Shown piece after piece: positions 1 through 9,051 of a stretch of 64,000 bases of DNA. A program made the translations under genes and the position numbers. The stretch spans positions 435,509-499,508 of the forward strand of contig DYJE01000001.1 in assembly GCA_020723285.1 (NCBI GenBank), in the 5' to 3' direction. The first letter of the stretch is position 1. Each line of letters starts with the position of its first letter. This DNA is from Desulforapulum autotrophicum. Lineage in GTDB: Bacteria; Desulfobacterota; Desulfobacteria; Desulfobacterales; Desulfolunaceae. The notes under the pieces were generated by a model, which was given only the letters and a program-made list of their open reading frames with translations, did not search any database and was not told the origin of the DNA.

Positions 1-88
1 TTACCTTTTTCGCCCTAAACTCACGGACTTCCGAACGTTTCAACCCTCTGACACTTATTTTCCGACCGTCGACTTCAACAATCCGCAT
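1..88 (-). CDS. Start of a phage tail-region protein (partial, runs off left edge)
   Basis: The ATG at 86-88 opens a frame that stays open to position 1 (29 codons, beginning MRIVEVDGRK and ending ...AKKV). A GAAAGGGG ribosome site lies just upstream. It directly follows the tail tube gene, where tailed phages usually encode a tail assembly chaperone or a similar small tail protein. That role is inferred from position only; the fragment is too short to assign a family. Confidence 0.6.
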   Translation of the reverse strand, partial: MRIVEVDGRKISVRGLKRSEVREFRAKKV

Positions 89-116
89 AAAACCCCTTTC
101 AATCTGTTATCCGCTA

Positions 117-1058
117 TCAGGCATGCTCATCCGCATTGGTAAGCACAACCTGCATGGATGTTGCCTGTGACGCATTTTCATAATAGGCCACAAAAGGCAG
201 GGTAACCTGAACACCTTTCGGGCCTTCAATCGCCGGCATATCTTCCTGATACTGCAACTCAGGCACCGTAAACGCCAGAACAGCCGCACCGTTTGTGAAT
301 GTGGCCACAATGGAACTTTCCGTTGAGCTCTGAGCTTTGAGAATCAGGGCTGTGTCCTCGAACAGGGCCTTCAAACTTCCGTTCACGGTATAAAGCCCGT
401 CCAGTATATTGTAGAGTTTTCCGGCACCGCCGATGCAGTAATTTTCAGTGTCCAGATTGAAATTCACATCAATACCAAAGGACATGGCGTTTTCAATCGC
501 TGAACCACCTTCTGTTAGTGCAAGATGACTGTTTTTCATACGGTTCATGGATACAGCTGTTGGAGTTGCATCAAATGGCGCTGTTTCAATGCTGTAATCA
601 GCACCCACAACACCCAGAGTTGCAACCAGCTCACCATCACCACCCATATCAATTTTCATGGTAGATATCTTACAGCCACGGTAGCGCATATACCGTGCTG
701 ATCCCAAATCCGTGAACTGAAGCTCAAGTGTAAACGAAGGCCGCACACCCCCGAGACCATACGTGTGAACATACGGGCCTGTTCCGGTTGTTATCGGGCT
801 ACCCATAGCCAGCCTGAGCCAGTACCAGAACGCCACGCTGTCAACCGGAACAACGATATCACCCGATGCGATCAGATTTCCGTCAAATGGCGCAGCGGGA
901 TTCAGGTTCCCACGAATCGTTCCAGCCGTGTTTTTTGGCCTTGATGCCTTAACCGTGCATGAGTTTACGGGCATCAAAAACCCGTCGGCAGGCGCTGTCT
1001 TGAATACGCCTTCAAAGCCGATAACAACCTGTGATTTAACTCCTGTGGCCTGGGCCAT
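117..1058 (-). CDS. Phage tail tube protein
   Basis: A 313-residue protein of mostly beta-strand character with no membrane segment, in the position of the major tail (tube) protein after the terminator and head-tail genes. Subunits of this kind stack into the hollow tube through which DNA passes in long-tailed phages. An AAGGAGGAT ribosome site precedes the ATG. It lies 12 bp after the 158-residue tail terminator gene. Family assignment rests on size, composition and order; a siphovirus or myovirus tube cannot be separated from this alone. Confidence 0.75.
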   Translation of the reverse strand: MAQATGVKSQVVIGFEGVFKTAPADGFLMPVNSCTVKASRPKNTAGTIRGNLNPAAPFDGNLIASGDIVVPVDSVAFWYWLRLAMGSPITTGTGPYVHTYGLGGVRPSFTLELQFTDLGSARYMRYRGCKISTMKIDMGGDGELVATLGVVGADYSIETAPFDATPTAVSMNRMKNSHLALTEGGSAIENAMSFGIDVNFNLDTENYCIGGAGKLYNILDGLYTVNGSLKALFEDTALILKAQSSTESSIVATFTNGAAVLAFTVPELQYQEDMPAIEGPKGVQVTLPFVAYYENASQATSMQVVLTNADEHA

Positions 1059-1070
1059 GGAATCCTCCTT

Positions 1071-1547
1071 TTAATACGGGCGTTGCCCGATGGTTCTTGG
1101 TTCATGAACAATGAATCTCATTCCGCACTGCAATAACGGCCAAGACTCAACAGGACTGTTATCAAGTTCAAGCTCATCCACGGTTGCATTGTTCGGCAAG
1201 ACACCCAGAAACGCATCAAGAACCAGTCCGTTGAACGTCTCCAATCTGTCAAGCCCTGCATTTTCGAAAACAAGCTGGCTTGAGTGCTTTACAATGTCCC
1301 TGTCATACAGATTACAGATGATGATAAATCTGTATTCAACAGGGTTTTTATCCGGGCCGGTTAACCGGCCTTCCGTCATGATTTCAACATAGGGGCAGTC
1401 GCGTTCACCGGGCGGCTTATCCTCATCCACACCGACAAACACCTTCATCAATCGCCCATAGGTTTGATAACTCCAGATCTGGATATCCGAATCCGTATCC
1501 ACCAGAGCAGCAACAAGCGCGTTTTTAAAAGCCGTGACATCCATCAA
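1071..1547 (-). CDS. Phage tail terminator / minor tail protein
   Basis: A 158-residue soluble protein between the head-tail joining gene and the tube gene, the usual place for the lambda gpU-type terminator that caps the tail tube and joins it to the head. Its start overlaps the end of the preceding gene by 4 bp (ATGA), indicating coupled translation. No catalytic motif is visible. The function is inferred from synteny and length. Confidence 0.6.
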   Translation of the reverse strand: MMDVTAFKNALVAALVDTDSDIQIWSYQTYGRLMKVFVGVDEDKPPGERDCPYVEIMTEGRLTGPDKNPVEYRFIIICNLYDRDIVKHSSQLVFENAGLDRLETFNGLVLDAFLGVLPNNATVDELELDNSPVESWPLLQCGMRFIVHEPRTIGQRPY

Positions 1548-1876
1548 CGGTTCCCCCTGTACCGGGATCTCTCATCATACACGATAGGTATTTTCCACCA
1601 GACCCCATCATGATTGATCCGTGTATCCCCGCCATTGTGGACATCAAACTGCTGTGATCCGATGGTGATGGTGTCCCCGCTCTCAGGTGCAGATATGGCC
1701 GTCTTAAGGATCTCAACCGTCCATGTAACAGCGTTCATGCTCCCGATCTTTTCATCACGGTTCACAAGGGCATCAAGTTCAACAGCAATGCCGTCAACGG
1801 GCGTGTATGTCACACGCTCCCCAAAAGCATTGAGCAATCCCTGTGCATCCCGTGCGGCGATTTCCTCAAGACCCAT
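1544..1876 (-). CDS. Head-tail joining protein (lambda FII-like)
   Basis: The 110-residue product starting MGLEEIAARD fits the small head-tail connector family of lambda gpFII. The open frame extends upstream to 1,999, but the ATG at 1,876 has an AAGGTGT ribosome site and the upstream residues are Cys-rich and unlike the family, so 1,876 is preferred. It lies between the small membrane-protein gene and the terminator gene in the morphogenesis operon. Confidence 0.65.
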   Translation of the reverse strand: MGLEEIAARDAQGLLNAFGERVTYTPVDGIAVELDALVNRDEKIGSMNAVTWTVEILKTAISAPESGDTITIGSQQFDVHNGGDTRINHDGVWWKIPIVYDERSRYRGNR

Positions 1877-1878
1877 GG

Positions 1879-2073
1879 TTACACCTTTTTCTTTCGAAGT
1901 TTCCTGATCGACTCCATAGCCTTTGGGGCATCGTGGATAATCCTTACAACCAGGCTCACAAAAACAAGAATAACGGTCACTTTTTGCACCGCGCCACACG
2001 CCCAGTCGAACATTGTTGCAAGATATCCGAACATAACAGTCCCATAAGTTTTAAGAGAGTCGAACAGGTTCAT
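1879..2073 (-). CDS. Small single-span membrane protein in the head operon
   Basis: About 64 residues (starting MNLFDSLKTY) with one hydrophobic stretch around residues 22-42 and a strongly basic C-terminus (RKLRKKK). The ATG at 2,073 follows AGAAGGGA and is favoured over upstream starts at 2,091 and 2,100. It sits between the capsid and head-tail joining genes. It could be a holin-like or envelope-directed protein, but an LLH-type holin is already encoded at 20,719, so no function is assigned. Confidence 0.5.
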   Translation of the reverse strand: MNLFDSLKTYGTVMFGYLATMFDWACGAVQKVTVILVFVSLVVRIIHDAPKAMESIRKLRKKKV

Positions 2074-2111
2074 AACAGATTCCCTTCTCATGGCGTTCAC
2101 CCTTCAGGGCA

Positions 2112-3110
2112 TCAGGCTGTGATATTATCGAACAGAAAAAAACAAGACGCGGCAATGTTACTCACAACAGTTCCGCTTGAGTTGAAAGACTGAATCAACC
2201 GCTCATCAACCGAATGACGAACACGGTAAACATCAGACCTGATTTGTTCTTCGCGGTAAACCTCAACAATGGGGTTGTCGCTTGAATCTTCGTCCCAGAT
2301 AAACGTTCTGCCCACACAGGGTTCGGTCGGGTCCAGAGTTGTAGCAACCCTTGCAAGAGCAGCGTATTCACTGTTCCAGATATCCGTGATGGATTTGCTC
2401 CGCCCCTTGTTCGCGCTGTCATAAACAGCATTGCCAACAAACACACGGGGCACGTCAAAAATTGCGGCAAGCTGTTCAGACGTCATTTTGTTGATGTCGA
2501 TGCCAGGGAAGGTGTATTTCAGACGATTCACAATCTGATCACAGTTTTTGAGATCCTGAAACGTGGACCATGCAATAATCAGAGCGTTCGGAAGCATGCC
2601 GCACTGCGCCCTGAATGCTGACACACCGTCTTTCACATCCGTGATGGGCGTTGCGTTCACTGCATCATCCCATTCGTTGGTCACAGCATGGGCGGTGAAA
2701 TTGGTTTCATTGAAAAGCTTGTTCGCAATCCGGTATTCCTGAGCCCTTGAAATAATACCAAGACCACGGCGCGTCACAATTGAGTCAACAATACCGGGAT
2801 TTCTGCGCTCAAAGATCTTTCGTTCATCATCGTCAATGGGCTCTTCATGGCCCTGCTCAGCGCAGTTGTAAAGACCTTCTTCGTATTCCCAGCCTGACCG
2901 GTTGTAAGCGCCACCGGACGAACGTTTGGTATCAGGCATTTTCAGAAGAGCCTCAGCAGGTATAACCTTATAAGCTCCCTGCTTGTCCGCAACGGGGAAT
3001 ACGGGCATGATTTGAGTGCCAATCATACCCATTCCTTCCTGTTCAAGATATTCCATAACAGAAACCCCAAGATCGGGTCTGTAAACGGGCGTTCCGTTCG
3101 CTGGTCTCAT
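2112..3110 (-). CDS. Major capsid protein (lambda gpE-like)
   Basis: A 332-residue protein in the capsid slot directly after the decoration protein gene. The region with RRGLGIISRAQEYRIANKLF and the C-terminal part with WDEDSSDNPIVEVYR resemble gpE-family capsid proteins of phages with lambda-type head modules. It forms the icosahedral shell around the DNA and would be matured together with the S49 protease/scaffold encoded upstream. No separate scaffold gene is visible, consistent with the scaffold being the C-terminal part of the protease gene. Confidence 0.85.
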   Translation of the reverse strand: MRPANGTPVYRPDLGVSVMEYLEQEGMGMIGTQIMPVFPVADKQGAYKVIPAEALLKMPDTKRSSGGAYNRSGWEYEEGLYNCAEQGHEEPIDDDERKIFERRNPGIVDSIVTRRGLGIISRAQEYRIANKLFNETNFTAHAVTNEWDDAVNATPITDVKDGVSAFRAQCGMLPNALIIAWSTFQDLKNCDQIVNRLKYTFPGIDINKMTSEQLAAIFDVPRVFVGNAVYDSANKGRSKSITDIWNSEYAALARVATTLDPTEPCVGRTFIWDEDSSDNPIVEVYREEQIRSDVYRVRHSVDERLIQSFNSSGTVVSNIAASCFFLFDNITA

Positions 3111-3165
3111 AATAATCTCCTGTTAAAAAAAAGTGTTAATACCGAAGCTGCCAAAAATTAAGGCA

Positions 3166-3555
3166 CTACGATACAGTCGTTGTACTGGTATAGTCGTAAG
3201 GAAGAACCTCAATGATAGAGCCGTCAGCACTTGCCGCTTCCAGAGCGATACCGATTTTCAGATACGTCGCAGCCGCAGCCGGAAGCGCCTGGACCTTTCC
3301 TGATGCCGCAGCATAAACAACAGCGCCACTTGTAATGGCACCCGCCGCCGTCATTTCAATGGTTCCGCCCGTGTTGATCAATTCAACGGACACCACATCA
3401 GCCGCAGAACCATCCCGTAACGAGACACCAATGGGATCATCCGTCGCCGTTGCCGTATTCAGAACAACCGTTCCAGACGCCAGTTTCACAAGTCTGTTTG
3501 CGTAAACTCCGCCGATTCCGACGGTGAACGCCTTTGGACCTTTATTGGATTGCAT
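3166..3555 (-). CDS. Head decoration protein (DUF2190-like)
   Basis: A 129-residue, Ala/Gly/Thr-rich beta protein with short repeated strands, typical of DUF2190-type capsid cement proteins that bind the outside of the expanded head. An AGGAGAAAG ribosome site precedes the ATG. It lies between the protease and capsid genes, the same order as lambda C-D-E. Confidence 0.75.
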   Translation of the reverse strand: MQSNKGPKAFTVGIGGVYANRLVKLASGTVVLNTATATDDPIGVSLRDGSAADVVSVELINTGGTIEMTAAGAITSGAVVYAAASGKVQALPAAAATYLKIGIALEAASADGSIIEVLPYDYTSTTTVS

Positions 3556-3633
3556 GGCTTTCTCCTTTTTTCCCTGTTATTATCCGGACCTTTCAAAGAA
3601 AGGCCCATGATGCTTGTTTTCAAAAAAATGGAA

Positions 3634-4974
3634 CTATGCTTTTTTCTGCTTTCCCTTGAGCCATTTTTCATGAGCATCCGGGTATTTTTTAGCCATAGCC
3701 GCCATGGCCTCACCCTTGGCACAGTTCTTTTTATCCATGTGGTCTTCAACAAGAGCGTCAAAATCAAGACCCTCTGTTTCAACCCGATGCCCATCACCGC
3801 CCGCCGGTTTGTGAGTTGATGTTTTAAGCGCGTCAAGAATGGCTTTCCTGCTTTCAGCATCCTGATCATTTGAATCAGCCAAAGGTGTCACACCGCCAAC
3901 AACTTCAACCATAAGGGACGCCTGTTCAGCGGTGATTCCTGAGCTGACAAGTTTTTCAACTCGATCACCAACGTCTTTACCCGCGACAACGCACACCACG
4001 CCCATTGCGGAAGCGACGGCAGCCTTGACAGCTGCTTCCGTTTTAAGTTTTTCCGCAGCGGCCCCTTCGGCCATGACCTGATTGTGAATATCAGGGTGAT
4101 TGGCTTTCAATGTTGCCAGATCCATGAGTGTATCCTCCTCATTTTTGATGTATTCGATAAACGTATTAATGTCTGATTCGATCCGATCGATCAGACCGGC
4201 CTCAACTGCCGGGCCTGCCAGCAGAACTTTTGCTTCAAGATCCGTTATTTTTTTAGAGTCAATCCCCCTGTTTCCAGCAACATCAGCAACGAAAATGGCG
4301 TATGTCTGATCAAGGCTGCTCTGAACATAATCCAAAGCCTCTTTTGAAAGGGGTTCATCACTGTTCGGTATGGCTTTGTATTTACCAGCCGTGATGTGGG
4401 TATATTTAATCCCCATATTTTTATCGTATTCAGACCAGTCAGAATGGAGAGTCCGAACCCCGATGCTACCGATCTGAGCTGTTTCAGGAGCCGCAATCAC
4501 CTTTCCGACCGATCCAAGCCAGTACGCAGCAGACATCATGGAGCCATCCACATACGTGTAAATGGGCTTTTTTTCTGATGCCGCTCTTAAAAAATCAGCG
4601 CATTCCTTGCAGCCATCCACGGTCCCGCCAGGGGAATCAACGTTGAACAAAATGGTTTTTACGTTTGGCATAAGAAGGGCTTTTTCAACCTTTTCCCGGA
4701 TGCCCAAATACCCTGAAAACTCACGGCCTGAATAATAACTCATCCAGCCATGGTCTTTTGCTATGGCCCCGGTCATGGGAATAATGGCGATACCATCCAC
4801 CACACGGATATCGATGTTTTTTGGGTCACGGCTATCCACGGAAAAAGGAGCAAGGGCGGACTGAGCCGCTGAAACAACATGGGCCGCAATCATGTCAAGG
4901 GCATCACCCGTAATGGCCCATATCTGAGTGAGGCATGAAATCAATGGATTAATCGTCACTTGTTTTTTTGTCAT
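3634..4974 (-). CDS. Head maturation protease, S49/ClpP-like, with C-terminal scaffold
   Basis: 446 residues. The N-terminal 260 form an SppA/S49 serine peptidase: oxyanion segment NVDSPGGTV near 111-119, catalytic Ser in GSMMSAAYW (Ser148) and general-base Lys in AGKYKAIPN (about Lys200). The remaining 185 residues are charged and Ala-rich and probably act as the internal scaffold, as in lambda gpC/gpNu3. The gene overlaps the end of the portal gene by 26 bp, which suggests translational coupling. Confidence 0.88.
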   Translation of the reverse strand: MTKKQVTINPLISCLTQIWAITGDALDMIAAHVVSAAQSALAPFSVDSRDPKNIDIRVVDGIAIIPMTGAIAKDHGWMSYYSGREFSGYLGIREKVEKALLMPNVKTILFNVDSPGGTVDGCKECADFLRAASEKKPIYTYVDGSMMSAAYWLGSVGKVIAAPETAQIGSIGVRTLHSDWSEYDKNMGIKYTHITAGKYKAIPNSDEPLSKEALDYVQSSLDQTYAIFVADVAGNRGIDSKKITDLEAKVLLAGPAVEAGLIDRIESDINTFIEYIKNEEDTLMDLATLKANHPDIHNQVMAEGAAAEKLKTEAAVKAAVASAMGVVCVVAGKDVGDRVEKLVSSGITAEQASLMVEVVGGVTPLADSNDQDAESRKAILDALKTSTHKPAGGDGHRVETEGLDFDALVEDHMDKKNCAKGEAMAAMAKKYPDAHEKWLKGKQKKA

Positions 4975-6508
4975 CGCCTTCTTTTTCCTCTTTTTCCGAA
5001 TTGATCACGATGGATGTCTGGGCAACCATGGCCCCTTTTTCACGTTCCATCTCAATTTCAATGCCCCGTTGTTCGATATTGCTTTCCCAGTCACCACCCA
5101 GTTCAGCGGCAATCTGTGCCAGAGTCATCATGTTATGCTCTTTGGCCATGATATAGGCGTCCATCTCTTTTTTAGGATCAACACTGCCCTTCTTGGGTGG
5201 TATCCACATGGCTCTGGTGTAAAGATGACGGGCTTCATAAAAATCAGGTGACCCCTTGGGCAGAACGATCATGCCACGAAGCCAGGCTTCTTCCATCACC
5301 ATGTCCCAGCAGGGTTGACACAGAGTATCCACCAGCCATTTCTGATAAAATGCATAAACACGCCAGGCCTCAAGCAGCGCAGCCCGAGCGGATGAGTAAT
5401 TGGTTTTTGAAAAGTCTTTTGCGATCACTTCATAGGGCTGACCAGCCGCCGCCCCAATGGCACGAAGAAGCCGTTCGACAAACGTGTCAAAAGCATTGCC
5501 CGGACGATCCGTTTTCAAAACATGGGGACGCTGATTCAAATTTCCGTAAAGAATCTGGCCCGGCTCCACTTCCTGATAGCGTGAATCGGAAGAAGATGTC
5601 ACGGACGTGCCGTCAAGGTTTGATCCAAGACCCATAGCCGTTCCACCCGGATCGCTGGTTTCAATAAAAAGTGGAAATGAGCTGGTGATAATGGCCCCGA
5701 TCAATTCAAAATCGAGATAATCGGCCAGATCACGAATCAGCTTCATGGCTGGACTCAATATGGGAATACCACGGCCCTGCTCATCTTCTTTCTGGATAAA
5801 TCCATGAAGCATGCCGGGCCTGTGTGAGTTTTGTGCAGGAATTATGGTGAATTTGTCCGAGTTCAGGGACATTCTGGAATACATTTCGCGGGTATTGGCC
5901 ACGCAATACCCCACGGGTTCACCATATTCACCAAGAACAATGCCGTCACGGATTTTTGAATCCGTGCGTTTATCTGATGGCGTGAATATGCGAGAAGGGT
6001 CAATCCCCTGGAGCGCAAACGAAAACGGAACAAGGGGCCTGTCCACCATCACGGGTTGCCTGAAAAACTCACCCTTCATCAGCATGGAATAGGCTGCGAT
6101 ATACTGGATCTGCCAGAATTTTAAACGGCCACGGATATCGGCATGTTTTGACCACAAGGTCCATGCCGCCTCAGCCTGATCCTGAAAATAACGGCTTTGT
6201 TCACGATTCCAGCCCAGCAGTTTGGCATATGGGTTTGCCTGGGGCGTGAGTCCGGTCCCGGAAATATTAATGCCCATGCTGTCAATGGTACTTGCAGCAT
6301 GGGCATCGTTTGCAACCACATCCATGGAACGTTCAACAACGGTTTCGCGCTCCGAACGTTCGGACGATCTATTCAGACGATTGACAAGCCACTTGGACAT
6401 TTGCCCGGATCGTGACCCTGATTTTTTTGAAACACCATAAACATCAGAATTGACCACTGGCTTTGGTGACCGTCTCAAATCCAAATTCTTGATTGCGTCA
6501 ACAGCCAT
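4949..6508 (-). CDS. Portal protein (lambda gpB family)
   Basis: 519 residues, the usual length for the lambda family. Typical features are the N-terminal RxxRDxxRNxxxA-like region around residues 55-75 (ERSMDVVANDAHAAST), which this family uses near the clip, and the middle FSFALQGIDPSRI segment. It forms the ring at one head vertex through which DNA is packaged by the terminase and ejected. The start overlaps the stop of the gpW-like gene by one base. Confidence 0.9.
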   Translation of the reverse strand: MAVDAIKNLDLRRSPKPVVNSDVYGVSKKSGSRSGQMSKWLVNRLNRSSERSERETVVERSMDVVANDAHAASTIDSMGINISGTGLTPQANPYAKLLGWNREQSRYFQDQAEAAWTLWSKHADIRGRLKFWQIQYIAAYSMLMKGEFFRQPVMVDRPLVPFSFALQGIDPSRIFTPSDKRTDSKIRDGIVLGEYGEPVGYCVANTREMYSRMSLNSDKFTIIPAQNSHRPGMLHGFIQKEDEQGRGIPILSPAMKLIRDLADYLDFELIGAIITSSFPLFIETSDPGGTAMGLGSNLDGTSVTSSSDSRYQEVEPGQILYGNLNQRPHVLKTDRPGNAFDTFVERLLRAIGAAAGQPYEVIAKDFSKTNYSSARAALLEAWRVYAFYQKWLVDTLCQPCWDMVMEEAWLRGMIVLPKGSPDFYEARHLYTRAMWIPPKKGSVDPKKEMDAYIMAKEHNMMTLAQIAAELGGDWESNIEQRGIEIEMEREKGAMVAQTSIVINSEKEEKEGDDKKTSDD

Positions 6509-6732
6509 CAGCGCCTCACCATTCCAACATTTACATAAAGTTTTCCGGTTCCGCTGGACAATGCCTGTTTTTCTTCTTCAAGCCATTCCAACGTTTTTCT
6601 GATCTCAGGCAGATCTTCACGCTTTAGCGTTTTTCCACCTGCCGTATATTCTTTGCTCATCGACAAGGCCATAAGGGCCTCTTTGTATGCCGCCATCTGA
6701 GCGTCTATTTCTGCGATGGTGAAAATAGCCAT
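6508..6732 (-). CDS. Small head-tail joining protein (gpW/DUF6148-like)
   Basis: 74 residues, two helices joined by a short turn (residues 5-26 and 38-58) and a C-terminal strand. This size and position, directly before the portal gene, match gpW-type connector proteins. It is the last head gene before the opposite-strand insertion at 6,983-8,400. Confidence 0.72.
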   Translation of the reverse strand: MAIFTIAEIDAQMAAYKEALMALSMSKEYTAGGKTLKREDLPEIRKTLEWLEEEKQALSSGTGKLYVNVGMVRR

Positions 6733-6809
6733 GTCATTGTCCCGGTCTTATTTTTTGATTTTCGTCCTTGACGTTTTACGGGATGATTATCCATGGTCTT
6801 TTTCAAAAA

Positions 6810-6840
6810 GTCATTCGCGTGGTGCGCGTCATTCGCGTGG
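6810..6840. repeat. 13-bp direct repeat in AT-rich gap
   Basis: GTCATTCGCGTGG occurs at 6,810-6,822 and again at 6,828-6,840. It lies in the 250-bp gap between the gpW-like gene and the + strand module. The remainder of the gap (6,841-6,980) is very AT-rich and could hold the promoter of the module, but no clean -35/-10 pair was found. Confidence 0.6.
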
Positions 6841-6982
6841 TTCACAACTATTTTATAAAATACTGATTTAATTCATGATAAAAATTCGTATTTTTTCATT
6901 ATTTTGATTGATTGTTGCTTATACTGTGATTGTAAACAAAAATAATCCTTGTTTGTAGCTACAAAAAGAGCTATATTTACCC

Positions 6983-7879
6983 ATGCAATTTGAATGGGAC
7001 GATCAAAAGCTTGAAAAAAACATCGAAAACCACGGACCGGATAAAGAGCACCCGTTCGGCCATAATAAACGAATGTTCAAGATCAATTTGAATTTTAATA
7101 ATGACTATTTTGTCGGTTTGTTTTTAACGATCAAAGACCATAAAAAATTCTGCCAGCTAAAAAACGAATCAGGAAAGCTTACACTTAAAGTCAGCAGCAC
7201 CGACCCAGATGCCAACCTGATGGATTTTAATTTTTTTGCTATTCATAAACAAACAGGCGCTGGGATATACCAGCACTATCACCAGTCTTGCAGTCTGAAT
7301 CAATTTTGCATTTTTCTTCAAAACCGTTTTCGTGATTATAAGGATATGTGCATAAAATCAGATTATTTAAAACTCGCTGATCCAACCAATGAAAAAGAAC
7401 AGAAAAAAGTACGTGCCAAATATTCGAACGATAAATTCAATCACAGCATGATATTAAGGGAAGAAGATTTTATTGAAATTCTTAATGAATTCGAAAAAAT
7501 AAACTCATTTGAATTTAATTATTCTATCCTGCATTCCGAAGAACAGAATTTTTCTATGCTCAAAGACATGATCCAAACCGAGAAGATCAAGGTTTTATTT
7601 AAAAGAGATACACATGTTTCTATCCTTGCATCTGCTATCAGTGGCATAAAAAACAAACTTTCAATTAAAAAGGGAACTGTAAGCGGGAAGGATAGTGAAG
7701 GCAAGACAAGGGTTATCGATCTTATTGACAACCCAAACAATTTTGGTGAATATGAATTTGATGAAGTTGCTTCGGAGCTTGATTCACTCGATGTCAATAA
7801 ATTTGAATCGAGTTGGCTTGTTACTGAAATACTAAAGATATGCAAAGCGAACGAATATTTTCTTAAACATATTAAATGA
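6983..7879 (+). CDS. Unknown cytosolic protein of an inserted two-gene module (RexA-like arrangement)
   Basis: 298 residues, soluble, Lys/Asn/Phe-rich, with no signal peptide or recognised catalytic motif. Its base composition is much more AT-rich than the flanking phage genes and it runs against the direction of the head operon. Its end overlaps the start of the four-span membrane protein by 4 bp, so the two are translated together. Size, order and partner resemble lambda RexA (279 aa) with RexB (144 aa, four spans), which exclude other phages. This is an analogy of architecture; no convincing sequence identity is claimed. Confidence 0.75.
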   Translation: MQFEWDDQKLEKNIENHGPDKEHPFGHNKRMFKINLNFNNDYFVGLFLTIKDHKKFCQLKNESGKLTLKVSSTDPDANLMDFNFFAIHKQTGAGIYQHYHQSCSLNQFCIFLQNRFRDYKDMCIKSDYLKLADPTNEKEQKKVRAKYSNDKFNHSMILREEDFIEILNEFEKINSFEFNYSILHSEEQNFSMLKDMIQTEKIKVLFKRDTHVSILASAISGIKNKLSIKKGTVSGKDSEGKTRVIDLIDNPNNFGEYEFDEVASELDSLDVNKFESSWLVTEILKICKANEYFLKHIK

Positions 7880-8400
7880 AAAAAAATCTTATTATATCCT
7901 TATCGATTGCATCTGTTATGCTCGCATGCCTCTATGCCATAACTGTTATGGATATAATATCGAATGTAAAAATAGTTGATTTTTATTCCGCGAATATAAG
8001 ATCAAGCCTTTTTTCTAGCTTTCTCACTCTGAGCGGCTTTTTGTTTTCGCTGAAAACATTCATTATCGTAAAAATGAAAGAAGGCGTCTATGATAATGAA
8101 ATATATAAAGATCGGGTCAAAGACTTCCGGAAGATAAACCCTTCAATATCGCATTATGGCCCACTTAAACGTCTGGGCCATCTTCTATTCTTTACCATTT
8201 TATCTTCTCTTGTAACTTCTGTATTTCAACTGACCATCGGTTTAACAAAATGCTGGCCGCTAATCTATCTTTGCATCGGTTCCGCAATTTTTTCGATAAC
8301 CATGTTCGTTATTTCACTGTTCTATATCAAAAAAAATCTTGATGATTGGTTTGAGTTCCTGGAAGAAAACTCACGCAAACTCAAAAATGACATGGAATGA
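7876..8400 (+). CDS. Four-span membrane protein of the same module (RexB-like arrangement)
   Basis: 174 residues with four hydrophobic segments at about 4-26, 46-66, 100-121 and 126-151, and a charged loop at 67-98. The ATG overlaps the stop of the upstream gene (ATGA). In RexAB and other two-component exclusion systems a soluble sensor activates a membrane partner that depolarises the cell. A similar role is inferred here from topology, coupling and location. KwaA of the Kiwa system also has four spans, but in Kiwa the membrane gene comes first. Confidence 0.75.
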   Translation: MKKNLIISLSIASVMLACLYAITVMDIISNVKIVDFYSANIRSSLFSSFLTLSGFLFSLKTFIIVKMKEGVYDNEIYKDRVKDFRKINPSISHYGPLKRLGHLLFFTILSSLVTSVFQLTIGLTKCWPLIYLCIGSAIFSITMFVISLFYIKKNLDDWFEFLEENSRKLKNDME

Positions 8401-8537
8401 CGAGATGGAAATCACCACCCTCTCTTATAATAAGGTAGCACCTAAAGCCACGTCAAAACAGTTTTGATTTTTATCTGAAAAATCTGTAAAAGTTAACCAA
8501 TGTTAAGATAACGAAAACCCAGATATAACACTTTCAG

Positions 8538-8810
8538 TCAGTTAGGTTTATCACCCCGTGTCATCATCAGATCCCATTCGTCTGAAATAACATCCCATTC
8601 ATCCGAAACAACATCTACGAATTGTTTTTTTATATAAATTCTACCGTTTCCATACGGTTTACCACCATATCCAGGCCCAGAAAGTTCAAGATAGTCAGGT
8701 TTCCCAGGGCATTCAAACGCATCACAAACTGGCATAACACAACCCTCTTGCACCTGGTAAAATGTTCGATCCTGGAAAAACACAGCGCCTTGTTTTATTG
8801 TGACTTTCAT
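8538..8810 (-). CDS. Hypothetical small phage protein with a repeated SDEWD motif
   Basis: 90 residues starting MKVTIKQGAV. An SDEWD motif occurs twice near the C-terminus (VVSDEWDVISDEWD). The ATG at 8,810 overlaps the upstream stop (TGATG) and follows GAGGTGG; a GTG at 8,813 is the alternative. It sits between the terminase-linked HTH gene and the + strand insertion, so its normal neighbour would be the gpW-like gene. Function unknown. Confidence 0.55.
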   Translation of the reverse strand: MKVTIKQGAVFFQDRTFYQVQEGCVMPVCDAFECPGKPDYLELSGPGYGGKPYGNGRIYIKKQFVDVVSDEWDVISDEWDLMMTRGDKPN

Positions 8811-9040
8811 CACGCCACCTCATTCTGATCGTTCATAATTTTCACAAGATCAGACTCATAAACCCGTATGCCTTTTTCAATTCCAAATTTAAAACTATTG
8901 AGCTTGTTATCATTGATCATGTTGTACACATGACGGGTTGAACATCCCAACCGATCAGCAACCTGCTTGACCGTGAGCACAGGATTTTCAGCATCTTTCT
9001 TGTTTTTCAGATTCCGCGCATAAACGGATGAATGGGCCAT
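8810..9040 (-). CDS. Excisionase-family (MerR-like) HTH protein
   Basis: 76 residues. Residues 22-68 match the helix-turn-helix_17/excisionase pattern: LTVKQVADRLGCSTRHVYNM (helix-turn-helix) followed by a wing with KFGIEKGIRVYESDLVKIM. It lies 11 bp after the terminase large-subunit gene, far from the integrase, so it may be a transcription regulator of the late operon rather than an excisionase. Confidence 0.75.
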   Translation of the reverse strand: MAHSSVYARNLKNKKDAENPVLTVKQVADRLGCSTRHVYNMINDNKLNSFKFGIEKGIRVYESDLVKIMNDQNEVA

Positions 9041-9051
9041 GTTGTTTTCTC

